Shown here in pieces: positions 5,354-5,849 of a stretch of DNA of 5,849 nt. Below the pieces are notes generated by a model, which made no database searches, was not told where the DNA came from, and saw only the letters and a list, made by a program, of their open reading frames with translations. Source of the stretch: Deltaproteobacteria bacterium (GTDB lineage Bacteria; Desulfobacterota; Desulfobacteria; Desulfobacterales; SG8-13). The position numbers and the translations under genes were made by a program. The stretch spans positions 1-5,849 of the forward strand of contig JAHEIV010000205.1 of NCBI GenBank assembly GCA_024639205.1. Reading direction: 5' to 3'. Positions within the stretch are counted from its first letter, which is position 1. Each line of letters begins with the position of its first letter.

Positions 5354-5849
5354 CTATCCTTTTCCCAACACCAATACGGCATTGCTGCCACCGAACGCCA
5401 GGGTCTCGGAGATGGCGACCGATCCGGCGATGGTGGTGTTTTGTGCGACGGGCATGCAGGGAAGCTCCGGATCCGGTACGGAAAAACCGGCACTGGCCGG
5501 AATCCGCCCGGTTTCCACACAGGCGACCGTAAAGGCAGCCTCGATGGCCCCCGAAGCCCCAAGGGTGTGGCCGGTGTACCCCTTGGTGGACAAAAAGGGA
5601 ATCCCCGGCAGCATGTCGCTGAGTACGATGCTTTCGGTCCGGTCATTGTCGATGGTGCCGGTGCCGTGCGCGTTGACAAACGCGATCTCCCCGGGGCTCA
5701 CCCGCGCGGATGCAAGCGCTTCTTCAATGGCCCGGCGCAATCCTTTGCCGTCGGGCCGCGGTTTCGTGAAATGATAGGCATCTGAGGCGGAGCCATAACC
5801 CATCACGTATCCCCGGGCGGTGAGATGCAGCTCACCGCCCGGGGATACG
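5354..5849 (-). CDS. Beta-ketoacyl-ACP synthase (KAS II type), C-terminal part
   Basis: An open frame enters from the right edge and ends at the TAG 5354-5356, with 164 residues visible. It shows GYGSASDAYHFTKP (17-30), NAHGTGTIDND (59-69) with catalytic His61, STKGYTGHTLGASGA (87-101) with the conserved Lys and His94, and the C-terminal FGGSNAVLVLG (152-162). These identify an active FabF-like condensing enzyme, probably the KS partner of the downstream chain-length factor, extending an ACP-bound chain with malonyl units (family knowledge plus context). The N-terminal half, with the active-site Cys, is outside the window. The first residues, roughly 1-10, lie in a perfect inverted repeat and may not be genuine coding sequence. 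From ARGY to MGYG the protein also looks a few residues shorter than common KAS II enzymes. Confidence 0.9.
   Translation of the reverse strand, partial: VSPGGELHLTARGYVMGYGSASDAYHFTKPRPDGKGLRRAIEEALASARVSPGEIAFVNAHGTGTIDNDRTESIVLSDMLPGIPFLSTKGYTGHTLGASGAIEAAFTVACVETGRIPASAGFSVPDPELPCMPVAQNTTIAGSVAISETLAFGGSNAVLVLGKG
5357..5362 (-). promoter_or_regulatory. Ribosome binding site of the TTG-started chain-length-factor gene
   Basis: On the minus strand AAAGGA lies inside the last codons of the KS gene, 10 bases before TTG 5346. No ATG or GTG start in this frame fits the conserved N-terminus. The arrangement suggests translational coupling, giving balanced amounts of the two subunits. Confidence 0.5.
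5806..5849. repeat. Perfect 19-bp inverted repeat, 6-base loop, ending at the window edge
   Basis: The left arm (5806-5824) begins CGTATCCCCGGGCGG. The right arm (5831-5849) is its exact reverse complement, and the loop is ATGCAG (5825-5830). Pairing reaches the last base shown, so the arms may be longer than can be seen. It lies inside the ketosynthase reading frame. No cargo, transposase or T run accompanies it. A fold-back chimera at a contig end is a likely explanation, but a real intragenic hairpin is not excluded. Confidence 0.9.

Noticed and set aside
5347..5679. Extension of the chain-length-factor frame upstream to an apparent start at 5679
   Set aside because: The extra 111 residues are Pro/Arg/Ser-rich and lie antiphase over the well-conserved C-terminus of the ketosynthase. 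Family homology begins only after the TTG at 5346.
1..5849. tRNA, rRNA, CRISPR array, IS element or transposase
   Set aside because: Both strands were scanned by eye. No direct-repeat array, tRNA-like fold, rRNA segment or recombinase motif was seen.

Overview
The window (about 57% G+C by eye) is part of a bacterial type II polyketide / fatty-acid-like gene cluster of the kind that makes dialkylresorcinol (DAR) and aryl-polyene (APE)-type lipids or pigments. The protein families and an ABC-2 exporter suggest a Gram-negative bacterium, perhaps Desulfobacterota. That placement is only an impression from protein style, because no taxonomic marker gene is present.

Layout. On the plus strand, positions 1-215 hold the 3' end of a gene whose membrane-anchored C-terminus resembles DarA-family 'dialkylresorcinol condensing' flavodoxin-like enzymes. 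After a 198-base gap comes a complete DarB-like ketosynthase of the KAS III family (414-1559). On the minus strand, reading from the right edge leftwards, lie: the C-terminal half of a catalytically competent beta-ketoacyl synthase (5849-5354); a ketosynthase-like chain-length-factor homologue that lacks the Cys-His-His triad (5346-4249); an ABC ATPase (4214-3417); an ABC-2 permease with a large extracytoplasmic domain (3318-1981); and an APE/DAR-type acyl carrier protein (1837-1562). The two gene sets converge, with only 2 bases between the DarB-like and ACP stop codons.

How the genes may work together (inference). The KS/CLF pair would build an acyl or polyene chain on the ACP. The DarB-like and DarA-like enzymes would condense beta-ketoacyl intermediates and form the resorcinol ring. 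The ABC transporter would move the lipophilic product out of the cytoplasmic membrane. DAR and APE genes are known to be combined in flexirubin-type clusters. Here a minimal set sits in two converging operons with an ABC-2 exporter inside the KS-CLF-ACP block.

Points to check: a perfect 19-bp inverted repeat ends exactly at the last base of the window and may be an assembly or amplification fold-back; the DarB-like protein has its only nearby Cys one residue away from the expected catalytic position; and hairpins sit on or near several gene ends. I saw no tRNA, rRNA, CRISPR array, transposase or IS end. No gene-free stretch exceeds 300 bases.
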